Below, one piece after another: positions 1 through 12,266 of a stretch of DNA of 64,000 bases; within the stretch, counting starts at the first letter, position 1, and each line of letters starts with the position of its first letter. The notes below the pieces were generated by a model. The model was not told the DNA's origin. It did no database searches and was given only the letters and a program-made list of their open reading frames with translations. Both the position numbers and the translations under genes were made by a program. Source of the DNA: Rotaria socialis (Eukaryota; Rotifera; Eurotatoria; Philodinida; Philodinidae); contig CAJNYU010002382.1 of the NCBI GenBank assembly GCA_905331475.1, positions 62,001 through 126,000 of the forward strand, given 5' to 3'.

Positions 1-1
1 G

Positions 2-352
2 GACGGAAATAGTAATCTCTCATGTGATACACAAACGAATGAACCTGGAACAACGATAAAAACTAATAATGACGAGAATGAAATTGAAGCTTCATCGTCA
101 CTGGATGATTCAGTAGAGCCAAATTCGACTGCGTCTATGTCACTTTTTGGTCTTGTTAAAACAATATTTGTAAAGAAAGAAGATATTAAACCGGTTGAAA
201 ATATTGAACAAATACCAAAGGACGAACAAGAAGAATCAATAAAGACAGAAGCTGTTTCCGAAGAAATTCCATACTTAACTGTCAGACAAGAACCTGAGTC
301 TGAAACTCAAATTAATAAGAATTCAGAAGAAATAAGAACGATATTGAATTAA
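2..352 (+). CDS. 3' end of an unknown acidic protein (5' truncated by window edge)
   Basis: The reading frame is open from base 2 to a TAA at 350-352 and gives the last 116 residues of a protein whose start lies outside the window. The visible part is low in complexity and rich in Glu, Asp, Ser, Thr and Asn, with several Lys-Glu stretches and no recognisable domain. One short hydrophobic patch (SLFGLVKTIF) lies mid-way. The composition suggests a disordered C-terminal tail, for example of a scaffold or nuclear protein, but I do not recognise the family. No splice sites are needed within the visible part. The T-rich sequence after the stop looks like 3' UTR. Confidence 0.6.
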   Translation, partial: DGNSNLSCDTQTNEPGTTIKTNNDENEIEASSSLDDSVEPNSTASMSLFGLVKTIFVKKEDIKPVENIEQIPKDEQEESIKTEAVSEEIPYLTVRQEPESETQINKNSEEIRTILN

Positions 353-967
353 TATATTTTTTGCTCTTCTTTCTTTTTGTTTCTCATTTGATTTCTATGA
401 ATTTATTTGTGTGTATCAGTGTGTTTGTTTGTTTATTCTTGTGCTCTCTTCTTTTTGTTCTTTTAATTGTGCGTATGTATAAATACGTACTAAAGATGCA
501 AGCAAGAAAAATATATGTAAACCAAATCATATCCTATTCAATCATATTCCGACAATTTAAACGATCGAAAGAAACTATTTCAATAACGATGAAAGAATTG
601 ATGTTATCTATGAACTACACATGAATCGAATTAATTGTTTTTGGTGCCTCTGGTGGAGTTTAGAAAAATTGATGTAAAATATTATAATTAAACATCATAT
701 TTTGAAAGTGTGGGTGTTTCGATGAACATCTTCTTCTCATCCACACACCCTTGTTATCAGATGCATTCACCTGGGCATTCTCTTTCTTCGAAACATTTAT
801 TTTTGTTAGAAGAATCATTTACGTAATGCTTTCAACAGACCTCGCCTTAGTGGACGACTCCCATAAAAAACGAAGAGTTCTTACTGAGAAGGTTCATTTA
901 TATGAGATTTATTACTCGAAAAGAATCTATCTTGCAAAATAATCAATAATCATTTCATTTAAATAAT
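353..967. other. Intergenic, no gene seen
   Basis: This stretch is T-rich after the stop at 352, with a TGTTTGTTTG-type simple run near 420-440. Short open frames here lack coding character or splice context. I see no RNA gene. Confidence 0.5.
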
Positions 968-1212
968 CCCAGGTCAATGACTCCTGAGGGCGGATACCAT
1001 AGGAACCGACTGAAAAGATGCAGAAAAGTCACCGTATCTGCTCGGAAAGCCCGGCAAAGTGGAAGCAGTATTCCGGTCGATTTCCAGGCGGAAAGCACAG
1101 GAAAAAAATCCGGTAATTTCCGGCCTGAATACTGCTTTCACGTTGCAGCGATTTCTCGTGCTTTCCGGTCGTTTCCCACCGTACCTCTACGACCTGGGTC
1201 GTATTGGGCAAT
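968..1212. repeat. MITE-like dispersed repeat, copy 1
   Basis: The element begins CCCAGGTCAATGACTCC and carries the inverted motif GACCTGGG at 1191-1198, so its ends are imperfectly inverted. Inside, an arm near 1061-1077 (GAAGCAGTATTCCGG) faces an imperfect complement near 1119-1136, which could form a hairpin. It is visibly richer in G+C than its surroundings. A second, shorter copy lies at 15215-15312 and shares the start (about 28 of the first 32 bases) and the GGAAAGCACAGGAAAA block. Two copies with inverted ends and no coding capacity fit a non-autonomous DNA element. The exact boundaries are uncertain. Confidence 0.5.
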
Positions 1213-1369
1213 AAAACATTTTACAACACTAGAAAATTGAAAATCGATATTTCAGACTGAATCACTAAGTAAGAATAGAGTTTTCAGAGTGATGAATACC
1301 ACTATGGCTACATAAAAAGTATTCAAGATTTCTCGCAATTGAAGATTTTTCGTAGGGAATTCAGATTCC

Positions 1370-1438
1370 TGCTTCGCATCGCATTTCGTATACGCGTGAA
1401 ACTCGAATACCATCTAGTTTTTAATGCGGTGCGAAGCA
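1370..1438. repeat. Short palindromic element, copy 1
   Basis: TGCTTCGCATCGCAT at 1370-1384 is inverted at 1424-1438 (ATGCGGTGCGAAGCA) with one mismatch, giving 15-bp arms around a 39-bp centre. The centre includes CGCATTTCGTATACG and GAATACCATCTAG, which recur at 2063-2119. A small mobile or structured element is likely. Confidence 0.5.
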
Positions 1439-2062
1439 CAGCATTTATGTAGTCCTGCGCGAGCTTACTTTCTTCGTTCCTTTCTTTCCTACTGGCGTAC
1501 GCGTAAAATCTTAGCAACTTGTGACGCGATGATCTCGAGGACCGAAGATTAGGAAATCGGCGTTGAAACGCAACATGAAAGAATCGAGATCGAATATGTA
1601 CTATTTTTTTGAAAAAAGTTTCTAGGTGGTTCCGTTCCCTTACAAATTGAGCCCCAAAAAGAGGATTTTGATCAAATTTATCTGTGAGATGATTAAAACG
1701 AAAATCGAAACATCAAAAGTTAGGCACCACTCTTTTGCAACAGATGAAAAATAGCTGATTTTCATCAATGAGTCATTTAGATAATTAAAGAATCAATCGA
1801 TATCGTTCTTTAAGAACAAATTAACAAATCTCTATAGAGTTTTGGTAGTTATAAAGTTAGTCATGGCTGATGATATTTTACTATTTTCTTTTCTTATTCA
1901 AGTCTTAACATCGGTCGAATTGTAAATTTTCATATTTCTTCGAATAAAAAGGACTTATTCACAAGAACCGATGTCTCCATTAAAAAAACTTCATATAATG
2001 GATTCTCAAACAAGACCTATGTTTTGTACGAAATATCAATTTGTTTTCCATATACTTGGCGT

Positions 2063-2119
2063 GTGCTCCGCACCGCATTTCGTATACGAACGAAGCTCGA
2101 ATACCATCTAGTCTTTATG
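2063..2119. repeat. Short palindromic element, copy 2 (right arm lost)
   Basis: This copy repeats the left arm and centre of the element at 1370-1438, with GCACCGCATTTCGTATACG and CTCGAATACCATCTAGT in the same order. The right inverted arm is not recognisable. The two copies are about 0.7 kb apart in the same orientation. Confidence 0.45.
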
Positions 2120-2722
2120 ATAAATGAAGTTATTCACGTAATTTTGATCCATGTGCATCAATGATATCAATTTTTGTTACGAACTATTAATCGTCTCTAA
2201 TTGGAACTAATGACAATAATCAATGAAAGTTTAATTTTTCAGCTAGGTTCGATTAAGATTCCTAGAGAACTTATTAAAACCACATAACTATCATCAGTTT
2301 TTAATCCTTTTCAATCGATTTTAATCTGATTTCAATTCTAATTTTTACATTGGTGCACCTGCCTTGGTTGAAAACTCTAGCATATCCTAGACTGAGATCG
2401 TTCCGTTGCCACTGTTACATAGCATGCATGCCAAAATCTGAAAATACTTTTTAACTTTTTTGAAAAGCATTGATCTATCATGTAGTTTAATTAAACTAGA
2501 AATTTTATTGTTTTAGAGTAACAGATTTAAATCACGACAGAGAAAGAACACACATTTTATTAGCAATATGTATAGTAAGCGATACCATATACAACAAAAG
2601 GATAAATGAAAGATCATAGGACACAGCAACATTCGATTACATTAGATAAATCAACTATCGACGATGAAAGCTATTCTCGCTGAGATTGAATTTAATGATA
2701 AGTTCTTTTCAATTGTTGCACG

Positions 2723-3265
2723 TTAAATAAGGTAGCGATGTTGTCGAAGTAATGGGTCAGGTGGAGAAGCACAATGAACTCCATAGCAAACAAAGGCAAA
2801 AAGTAAATAAGTAATAATACTAAAACTTCCAGCTATGCTGGGTAGATAACAACTATTTCTAGAAGTTAAAACAAAAATACCAATAAAGATCGATAGAGCA
2901 ACGGCCCACGAAATATAAACAAGAGAATATATTGGATCTTCAATCGATAAAATAAGTTTTCGAAATAGGAAAACTTGTAATACGATTGCAATTAACGGTA
3001 GACTGCGATTTCTTTTAATGTGTTTATCAGTAAGACAGTATTCTGCTGATACACTTGAGCAATGACACTCACTGTACGGTATAACGCAATATAAGTTTCT
3101 GTAAATTGATGTCACATTGGGCATACGCAGCTTGAATACTGTTTCTTGAGATGTCTCTAGAATATGTAGGTTTCTGGTTTGTACAATGGTGAGACACATC
3201 AAGTTACAAGCATAAACAATAGCTAATATTTCGTTGTTTTCATTGATACCAAAACGTATTCGCAT
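2723..3265 (-). CDS. Possible multi-pass membrane protein, hypothetical
   Basis: This is a single open frame of 180 codons from a true ATG. Hydrophobic segments lie at about residues 13-28, 89-107, 115-135 and 144-166, so three or four membrane passes are possible. A Cys cluster (YSECHCSSVSAEYC) lies between the first and second segments. I recognise no family. The arrangement loosely recalls the N-terminal membrane halves of the two 4-TM proteins at 31465 and 34337, but no motif is clearly shared. The neighbours are repeats, and no splice evidence supports extra exons. It could be a fast-evolving lineage-specific gene or a chance ORF. Confidence 0.3.
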   Translation of the reverse strand: MRIRFGINENNEILAIVYACNLMCLTIVQTRNLHILETSQETVFKLRMPNVTSIYRNLYCVIPYSECHCSSVSAEYCLTDKHIKRNRSLPLIAIVLQVFLFRKLILSIEDPIYSLVYISWAVALSIFIGIFVLTSRNSCYLPSIAGSFSIITYLLFAFVCYGVHCASPPDPLLRQHRYLI

Positions 3266-6200
3266 TCTAATTTAATGTTGTGAACAAGATTATAGAAAAA
3301 AAGTATTAAATCACCATGGTATAAGAAGAAATCTGCAACAAAATGGTGAAAATAAGAGAAAATTCAAATAACAAGCGATTAACTGCAAAAATGACATTAA
3401 GTATTTGACGTTGCTATTGAACACAAGTGATTTGTCTAGGAGAGCTCTGTGTCGAATGCTTTGTCGACTTGAAGTAAATAGTAACAAGATATCATCTAGT
3501 TCAAGTGCTTTTTTGCAATACAAATGTGATTCAAAAGTCTTCTAACTTCATAATGGCTAACTTGCTTAAAACAGAACAATTTCTCCGTAGTATCAGAGAA
3601 TGAAAACCTAGAGAAAAGTAGTTTTGTTGGAGTTTAAACTCGATCTGACAATGTTTGCAATTATGCCGTGTGCAGAACCGTAAGAATAAAAAGCCTTTAC
3701 TATCAAAATGTGTCTGTCGATGGTTGAGGGACCAGTCTATCGAATCTACATATCGAAAAAGAGTTTGATCTTAACATACGATTTTTATTACTTACCGTTT
3801 GTCTGAATTTGAGCAAATACCCGACGCATGACTCTAGTCGGGAATCATCTTCATAGTAAGCATGAAGAGAGATTAAAATTATCAAATGAATACTACTAGT
3901 GTCATCAGGAGAAAATTGAGCGTGATATGAGTTGACTCCTCTTGATCCCCTCTATAGTTCATTCTGACCATCTTGTGACAACTAGCTAAACAGCATGACA
4001 TTTATTAAACAGATTCTCTAAACGAACGCAGTTTTTATGCTAACATAAATGGAAGTCTTTCTGTTACTAAAACATTGGGTGCAAAGTATGATCTTCTGTT
4101 AGAGTTTAATTGTTTTTAAAGGAATAAAGACACGACGATCTTCCCTGCACTATTATTATATTCTTCCACAAAATGGCTCAAATGTGTTCAAATTGATATG
4201 AAACTAAACGATTCTACGATAAATTAAAAGGATTCACCTTAATAATCATTGATAAATAGAAGTACTTTTGTTTGACTTCAACTTTTTGTTTTATAAATTA
4301 TATTTTATCAAAATCAAAATATTGCTTCTTATCAACTTCTAAAGGAAGTCTCTTCGAATACCAACTTAATGTCGTCGTCTTTCGCAAGGGATTGCATTAT
4401 CATTTGAAATGAATGTGGTGTTCTGCTCAGTACTCTCAAGTTGATCGACCACGATTTTGATACTGAGATATTCTGTGAAAACGAGTTTTTATGATTATTA
4501 GAGGTTATTTTAATTGATCTCTACAAAAAACAATACACATAACAAAAATATTTATGCTTAAAAAATAAAAATAAAATTATCTATGATTAAAAACTAAAGA
4601 GAAATGTAAGATTTCTTTTCTATCAACAAAAAGTAAATCAATCGGTCGTGCAACTAATCAGCATGTCGACAAGAGCAAGTTACTAAAATGAAACTGTTCG
4701 TTTACAAAGAAAAACACTGATTCGAAATATATGAACCGTCATAAATTAGAAGACTATAAATGAAATCGAAGTTGAGTGAATCAACAGATGAACAAATTTT
4801 TACACAAGTTTTATGCATTTTCAGACTCCAGCTTCTATTTAACATTTACTTCTGATATCATAAAAAGAATTTTCAATTTAGGTCAAATAACAGCTCATTT
4901 CATATGACAAAAAAGTTGCATAGTAAGCATTTCTTTCTTTCCTATTTCGGTAAAACTCATCGTAGAGAGCAATTCTTTTCAAAAAGCTAGGATGTCAGCT
5001 TTAGAACTTTACTTTTGCGTTTTTCATGTTACAGAAGAAGAAAGCATTGTGCGTGTTACTATCTTATTCAAAAAATAATTTGAAAAGCAAGAACAAAAAC
5101 TTACCGATCTTAAAAAGCGGACGGTTCCATTCTGACTACCCTATGTTGTCTAACATGTCACAGTCAAAAAATGGTTGTCATACTGTTCAAACAAACTGTA
5201 TAGATGAATGCCACAATCGAGTAAATTATCTTATTCAAGTCTCAGTACGAATTTTCGATTTAGTAACAATAAATAGTAATGCATAAATATTTTGAAGTTT
5301 TGAAATTGATTCTATACTCGTCTCATATTATTTGCAAATAACTTGTTCATTGAAATATTTCGATTATCATCGGGTTATCTTCTTCGTTGCAAATTTTGCA
5401 ATAAAAACAACTATGCATCGTTTTCTTTTCTTTATAATGCTGGAACAGAAACAAGATGCTAAACTTGATAAGAAATGGCAACTATTCTTCATCTTGTTTT
5501 TCCTGTTCATCATTCTGAAGAAATGACAACAATGCACAGTTTGTTTGTCTTTGTTGTAAAATCTACATTGAACAAGATAGCCCGACAATAATCCAAACAT
5601 GCGAATGACGAAATTACTTATTTTACGAGAAAACAAAATAGAACCATCTGAAAACACAAATATGTGATGGGCGACTTTTCGCACTTGACTGACATTTCTA
5701 ATGGCAAGTCTACATATGATACTTTTTCGTAGTAATGTATTTTTTTCATTATGCACTATGTATCACAATGTGAAACGTTGAAATTCTAGTCAAAGAGGTA
5801 AACTTTATAGCGATAAAATAAGAAGATTCTTAAAAAGCTGTTTCGAACCATATTGGATAAAAATATCATTCTTGCACGATCAATAGTGGCTGATGTTATG
5901 ATGAATAGATGCTTGTGCATATGTTAAAGTATATGCAATAGCATTGCTTGTTCTTACTGTATTCTCGAAAAGTCACATGCATATCTTTATTCTTCTTTTT
6001 TTTTAATAACTAACGCTCAATTCAACTTAACTGATTGGCTTATTCATTTTCAGAAGGAGAAAATGTGTAAAAATCTTCACCTCAGTTTCAATATTTTTAC
6101 TTTTGATCAAAGTCGAAATAATAGTAAATCATGCATTAAAACTCTTCAATCAATTAAACGTACCTGTTGACAATAGAAAAGATGGTAAATGAAAGAGATT

Positions 6201-9136
6201 TTTTTGTCATTATAAACTGTTCCTATTGTCTTGGAAACAAAGTGTTATTTTATTCGGAAAGATTTACTACGAATGAATACTCGTTTTTTCTAGTTCTAAC
6301 TAAGTACGAAACAAAGGCATCGTTCCAAACAGAAATCTGAAGTGAAAAGATTAACGACACTATGAATGTCCAATCGAAATACTGAATGATATTGTTCTTC
6401 TAGATGACATAGCACAAAGTGGTAAAGTTATGAATAGTTAATTGTTTGTGATAGAGATGGCTTTTCTCGTTTGTATGCATCAAAATCATTTCAATCGAAA
6501 ATAAACTACATAGAATACTTGACTACATTCGATAAAAGATTATTTTTGCTAATATTTCAAGCATAATTTCAAGAAAGCATAAAACAATAATGAAATAAAA
6601 ACATAATCTTACCTTCTTGTAAATTCTGCATTTTAAACAAAAAACTATTCTATGTATTATAGACGTATCGATTGTCAGAAAATCTGTAGACATGACAACA
6701 GAAAAAAATAAGTTGAAAGATAAATTATATGTCTTCACAAACGAAATGATTAGCAAGACATTTGGAGTATATGGCTTATGATTACTAATTGCAAGATTAA
6801 TAAGCTCAAAGTTTACATACACTGAGTAAGTAAAGTGTACGTTATCCTCATCTTGCTTCTATGAAAAAATTTCAAAGCAGTGTCAGTTAACTGTTACAAA
6901 GATCATGGATACTCTGCTATCATTGTAGATTCTGATTGTTGAATACAATCCAACAGTGATAGAATAAGAATTAGAATTCGAAGAAACATACAAAAGATGA
7001 TGCACACATTGATGAATGCATTTCATCAATGAAAAATGAGCATTATAGATGTCGTCCCATTTAACATGAGTTTTCCCAACTTTGATCGAAAAGAGAATTG
7101 TGGAAAATGAAAAATGTCAACCCAGGTGAAAGAACCAGGCGGTATGTCTTATCAGATCCGACGAAAAATGACTTTATGAGCTTTTGCATGATTTCATCTG
7201 ATTTTACCCGATCATGCAAGATCTTACGATTCGGTTGTTTGATCTGGGGACACAGGTGACACTGTTACTCATTTCGATATTCTTTCTTTCCACCAAAGCT
7301 GAGAGAATAGTACTTTTCAGGCATAAAAATGTTTCGAAGTACGGTTTTGCATTTCTTGTAGACAATCGAATATTCGTAAGTTAATTTACTTTCAAAAAGA
7401 AAATAATGAGTACAAGACACACTTCTTTACGTTATGCATCTGAAATATTTATTGGGATAGATACAAATAAAATACGAGTTGATGAGGGAAATTGAAATTT
7501 TCTATTATTGAATGGTCGATTCGGCGTATTAAAATGAATCTTTCAGAGAACAAGGATATATTTGTAAAGCAATATAAAGCAGGTAGTTTTTATCTGTAAG
7601 AAAACAGTTCATATAGGTCAAAGTATTGACTAACACAAACGTCAACGACTGTTTTTTGAAAAATATCGAAAGTGTAGACATAAATTTTAATCTATTTTTC
7701 ATTATTAGATGCATCTATTCACTTTTTACAAAGTATCAATATGCACCTCTACGAAGATAACGGAAGTTTGTTTAAATAGTCTAGTTCAGTGTGCATTTTA
7801 ATATAACTATTTATATATGCTTGTTCCAGTAAGCCAGCTAGACCTGAAACGGATGCATGTCCTCACTGGCATATAGACAATTACATTTTTTAACCTAAAT
7901 AATAATATTTAATTTCTACGAGCATCGATAGTATTTGTATTTTCTCGCATCAAAGAACACAAAAGCAACAGCGTGCGTTACTGAAAATATGTTTACTAAA
8001 CAATGAGAAATGAGTCAGTTTCTCTAATACATGTTTTATGTTAATTACTAAATATACATATAGTTGCTTTAGGAAAATCTATAAAGATCTCTCGTACTCG
8101 TAGGGCAATATCTGAACTCCATCCTAAGTAACATGAAGAAAAGCCTAACACACATATTGGTGACATATTTATCCATCGATACATTTTTTGTCGTTCAAAC
8201 GTTTTCTTGTTCAATTCATATCGAATTAACATGTACCATCGAAATACTAACGAATGAAACATAGAGAAACATTTTCACTACACATGATTTGTATTTCTCT
8301 CTTTCTCACTAGTTGCCATTATCTTGTGTAATGCAACTTACTTCAAATTCTCTAGTTGATCCTTATGTGTGCTTTTGTTTCCCTGATTCATATAAATAAA
8401 CAATGGGTCATAAAGTTAAATGGTCGCTTTTATCGACTTAACACTAAATTATTAATTATTGTAAGAAAGATTTTCTAAACTATATTCAATCAGTTTGTTT
8501 TTATGCATTTAGATAGTTTCTATAAGTAGTGAATTGACTGATGTAACGAGAAGAATATTGTAGCAATCATATAATAGTGAAGATTGTATGTATCGTGAAA
8601 ATGGAATTATTTGAATATACATTTGCTCTTATAGAGACACTTGTATAGCACCTACTAGCATATTATTTGCTGATGATTATTTTAGGTTCCATATCAGTAT
8701 GAATCTATTTTACTGTTGTTCTTTTTATATTATGATTATTTTTTGTGGCATTCAATTGGTCCGATTTTATTACTGAAATTAATTCATTCGTTATTTTTCT
8801 GTTGAAGAGAAAATCATGACTAACATTATTTTTTGCTATGTATAATCATATCATTTTCATGTTTATTGTTGGTATTATGATATGTATCATTGCATCAAAA
8901 AATAATGTTTTCATTTTCATTTAGAATTATCGATCCATAAAACAAGTAAAACTTCGTTTTTTTTGTCCTAATTCTGCATCTAATTGTCTGGATTAGTTGA
9001 GACCAATAATCAGTTTTTTAAAGTCGTGTTCAATTTTCATCGGTTAAATAAAGTTCAACCTGGACAACGGAGTCAACAAGTAATAAAGAAATTGATTAAT
9101 AGAAAAATGTTATCTTGTTTTGTTTTTCTATTTTAG
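3266..9136. other. Long gene-poor stretch
   Basis: I find no convincing gene in these 5.9 kb. Several short open frames exist (for example 5026-5286 on + and 5367-5756 on -), but they lack family motifs and consistent splice context. The sequence is AT-rich with no long tandem repeats or RNA genes that I can identify. Confidence 0.45.
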
Positions 9137-9139
9137 ATA

Positions 9140-9307
9140 ATGTTAGACGGTTATAGTTCTGAATCTTCTTCACTATCCTATTACGGTTCGTGGGCACCTT
9201 CTGCTACTTTATTAAATCCATCCAAAGATCATCATGATACACCTGATATTCCTTCACCAAGTTCATTACGAAGAGCAAGATTTGTTATTCTTCAACATCA
9301 ACAATGA
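9140..9307 (+). CDS. Small Ser-rich protein, hypothetical (55 aa)
   Basis: An ATG directly follows a good intron acceptor (TTTTTCTATTTTAG, ending at 9136) and opens a 55-codon frame ending in TGA. A possible donor at about 9079 (GTAATA) would give a 58-nt intron, typical for this genome, with the upstream exon as 5' UTR because its frame contains a stop. The protein is rich in Ser, Tyr and Pro and ends with a basic segment (SLRRARFVILQHQQ). That tail resembles the end of the protein encoded at 19884-21025 (LMRRAHLAKLRDD), so the two may be distant relatives. There is no transmembrane segment. It could also be the last exon of a gene whose earlier exons I failed to see. Confidence 0.35.
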   Translation: MLDGYSSESSSLSYYGSWAPSATLLNPSKDHHDTPDIPSPSSLRRARFVILQHQQ

Positions 9308-9907
9308 TTCATGACAATAAAAAATAACAACACTGAGAATATGTTATGCAATCTCATCAGTGAGTAATCAAACACATACTAATCATTTTCAATATCATTA
9401 ACCAATGTAAATCGCATTATTTAATAAATCGATTATTATTTTATTGTCGCAATACTTACGTTACTTGTCAAGGCGATGAAAGTCGAAAAATTGTTTTGAC
9501 AAACCTTCGCATGGTTTCTCTGGTGAATATATCGTATTGTATAGTGCAAGAGAAAGAGATGTCGCCAACACGTAAACATGCAGAATATGTTCTATCTTCA
9601 ACAGTTAGACAATCCTAGAATAATTTATATTTCGTGTGAACAGAAACTTGTGTATCATTGGATAATACAATATTCTAGGTAATTCTAACATTTTACAGAC
9701 AAAATACAGAAGCACTGATTGTCAATGCATTTTTATTTTTTACTGACTGCTTCTGTTTCAAATTATATATTCATATGTACCATCATTCGTATTATAAGAC
9801 AAACACACCATGAAACGTCAGACACAAAAGAAAAAAATGTATAGTTTTTTAATGCATAATACCATGTGATATTTGTTGTTTTTAACTCTTTGTACTGTGG
9901 CAACTTG
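9308..9907. other. Intergenic, no gene seen
   Basis: AT-rich spacer between the small gene and the 3' end of the kinesin relic. No RNA gene or repeat recognised. Confidence 0.4.
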
Positions 9908-11690
9908 TTATTCTTGTTGAAGGTAATCAGCAAATGCTTGTAAACGTGTTTCTAATTCATTTAATATTTGTGATCGTTGAAGTAAAAGCTACATCATGTA
10001 TGTGTAAATGTTCAATTTGTGCTACGTATGAAACTAATGCTTCATCGTGTTCATCATCATAATTTGACGACGTTTATTTTCTTGTCCTTTCTGAATAAAA
10101 TATGAATCTTCTCTTTATCAACATTCCCATCCACTGATTTTATTCATACTCACTTGTGTGATGGTTCAATGCATGAATTATTAAAAGTACGAGATATTTG
10201 ATTTTTAATGTGCTTCCTGATTTATAATGTTTCGATCTTGAATGTTCACAACAGGAACTTTCCAAACCCTACGATTCAGGAGTGACTCACGAGGCTGTAA
10301 GCCGTGCCAACTAAACGATACAAATGACATCGATATAAAAATTCTATGGAATATTTTTTGAAACAGTTATATTCAATATTAACATGCATTTTCAATATCA
10401 TTAGTCGCCGAACGTGGAAGGCTAAAAGGAAGTAGTACAGACATCGTATTTGGCGGAGCGACGAGTAGTCCAATAAAAGTACTACAAACGAAAATGAAGA
10501 AACAAAATTCTTATAACAAAAACAGAAGTGTAAGCGTCATTCATTGCTTCTTTATTCTACTACCTCAAGCAAAACTAAAACTACCGATTCTATATCTGTG
10601 GATTATTTTCATGATATTCATTTTATCGTTTGCGGAAGAAAATTACGATCTTATTCCTTCGTTCTCAAGCATTTCGACTAGTTTTTAATTAACAAAAGAA
10701 AGATATCAATTTGAACGAAGTGGAAAAGATTTTGTTTATGAGACTAGTGAGAACGCTGTTACTAAATTATTAAAACTACTTATTTTCTTTGCTAATTTTT
10801 GTCTCTAACGCATCATTTATTCTTATTGTTGATTAATCACGTCTGTTTTGTTGATACCTTTAATACATAAGTGTCAACAGTTGAGCTTTTATGTAGAATT
10901 TACGTTTGTAATATCCTCTTTGCACTACAGAATTTGACAGAAAAAAGCATTCTTTAATGCGTCAATTTTTTGTTTTAGAAAATCGTTCTGTTAATATCTC
11001 TACTTTGAACTATGATAGGAGCATAAATACGCTTACTATTGATTTTTACTCATTCTTATTATTTAAAAACCTTATCAAGTATAAAGATGTTTCAATGAAA
11101 AATATTAACTTACGTTAAATAATATTTAGTATATTGTGAACGGATTTGACTTCTTGTTCTTACGATCATATACTTGAAGTTGAACAAGACCTTTTTTGAT
11201 CTTCTAATACACATGAATGTTTCTTATCATTAAATAAAGCAAACGTTTTGCCATAATAAATTGCATAAGATGTAACAAAGATTTCAATTAACGAACGATA
11301 TTGTGGTTGTGATAAACGATGAAATATATTATGTGTTGTTTATGCATAGATACCATGTAATAAATCGATCTTTGTCAATGATAAATCGCCACCACCCATT
11401 GTAAATGTTTTACCTATATATGAGAAAATAGATAATTGAAATAAAATGAATATTTTCACGAACCAAATCCTGTTTGACCATAGGCAAAAACAGTAGTATT
11501 GCAACCATTATAAATTGTATCAATAAGTACAGCAGCTGTAAAATGATAGACAAGTTCAATCGAAGCTTTTCCATCGAATGTATAATCAAATCTGCAAGAA
11601 TAAATTTGAATTGATTATTTATACTAAAATTTGTTTTACTTAAATGTTTGATTGTAAACATACGTGGTTAAATCAACTTGGAAGAAAAAG
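9908..11690 (-). pseudogene. Kinesin-13 (KIF2/MCAK type) pseudogene
   Basis: Kinesin-13 motors depolymerise microtubules. Two blocks remain on the minus strand. The motor block uses exons 11640-11690, 11464-11591 and 11156-11413. It reads FFFQVDLTTYVYNQTFK, then FDYTFDGKASIELVYHF, then FAYGQTGFGKTFTMGGG, which is the P-loop (family form GQTGSGKT), and then HGIYA. Two 48-50 nt introns keep proper GT..AG ends and phase. An in-frame TAA lies at 11340-11342, and the frame shifts after VLEDQK, the segment that in KIF2 proteins precedes the VQV motif. The second block (about 9908-10075) carries the family C-terminus (ILNELETRLQAFADYLQQE), preceded by EALVSYVAQIE in another frame. The middle of the motor and the stalk are missing. 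Family assignment is by recognition. The breaks are seen directly. Confidence 0.8.
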
Positions 11691-11943
11691 TTAATGTTGA
11701 ACAATAATCAAGAATCATTTCACCAACAACTGAATAAAGGACACCGTAGATGATACTTGTAATGTCTAAAATAAAAGATTATTTTAATAAAAAAGTTTCA
11801 ATTCTTGACAAGGAAAACAAAGATTAGATTGAATGCGCGATCATACAACAGACATGCATCCAATGTTACACGCTGACTGATTTCGTATTCTTTGTAACAC
11901 GATGTTTCTTTGGATACAGAACGAAAGATATATATGTGTTGTA

Positions 11944-12153
11944 GGCAAAATTAAAATCCAGTCAAATTTGAAATTTGACTAGGCAAAATTAGAATTAGAA
12001 TTCTGCCTAGGCAAAATTCAAATTTCAATTTTGACTGATATATTTCCAGTCAAAATTATAATTTTAATTTTGACTGGGCAAAATTCAAATTTTAATTTTG
12101 ACTAATATATTCTCAGTCAAAATTATAATTTTAATTTTGACTAGGCAAAATTC
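11944..12153. repeat. Tandem 67-bp repeats with strong palindromes at transposon end
   Basis: GCAAAATTCA recurs at 12011, 12078 and 12145, giving a 67-bp period over two full units and a partial third, with more degenerate copies from about 11944. Each unit contains AGTCAAAATTA facing TAATTTTGACT, a perfect 11-bp inverted pair with a 6-bp loop. The array abuts the left terminal inverted repeat of the transposon at 12154, so it is probably the subterminal part of that element's end. A matching array on the right would fall in the gap at 14193-14284. Confidence 0.75.
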
Positions 12154-12179
12154 AAATATCTTTTTTATAGTTAAAAGAA
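12154..12179. repeat. Left terminal inverted repeat (26 bp visible)
   Basis: Starts AAATATCTTTTTTATAG and pairs perfectly with 14167-14192. It lies 87 bp beyond the stop codon of the transposase, next to the 67-bp tandem array. Confidence 0.85.
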
Positions 12180-12266
12180 CGCGAAGAAAGAGAAATAATC
12201 TAAGTGTGAATAGGTTTTTTTATTTTACAGTACTTTTTAACAAACATTATTTAGTTCTAATTATTT

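Larger units (their letters stand above)
1213..2722. other. Intergenic with two palindromic repeat copies
   Basis: No convincing gene. The stretch holds the inverted-repeat elements at 1370-1438 and 2063-2119. The rest is AT-rich sequence without coding signal. Confidence 0.5.

Noticed and set aside
5026..5286. 86-codon open frame after an acceptor-like TTTCATGTTACAG
   Set aside because: No family motif, no upstream exon or following exon; composition fits AT-rich noncoding DNA.
5367..5756. 129-codon open frame on the minus strand
   Set aside because: Low-complexity Cys/Lys/Phe-rich sequence without domain or splice context; probably chance.
10276..10473. 65-codon minus-strand frame within the kinesin relic region
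   Set aside because: Does not match the missing kinesin motor centre; treated as noncoding.
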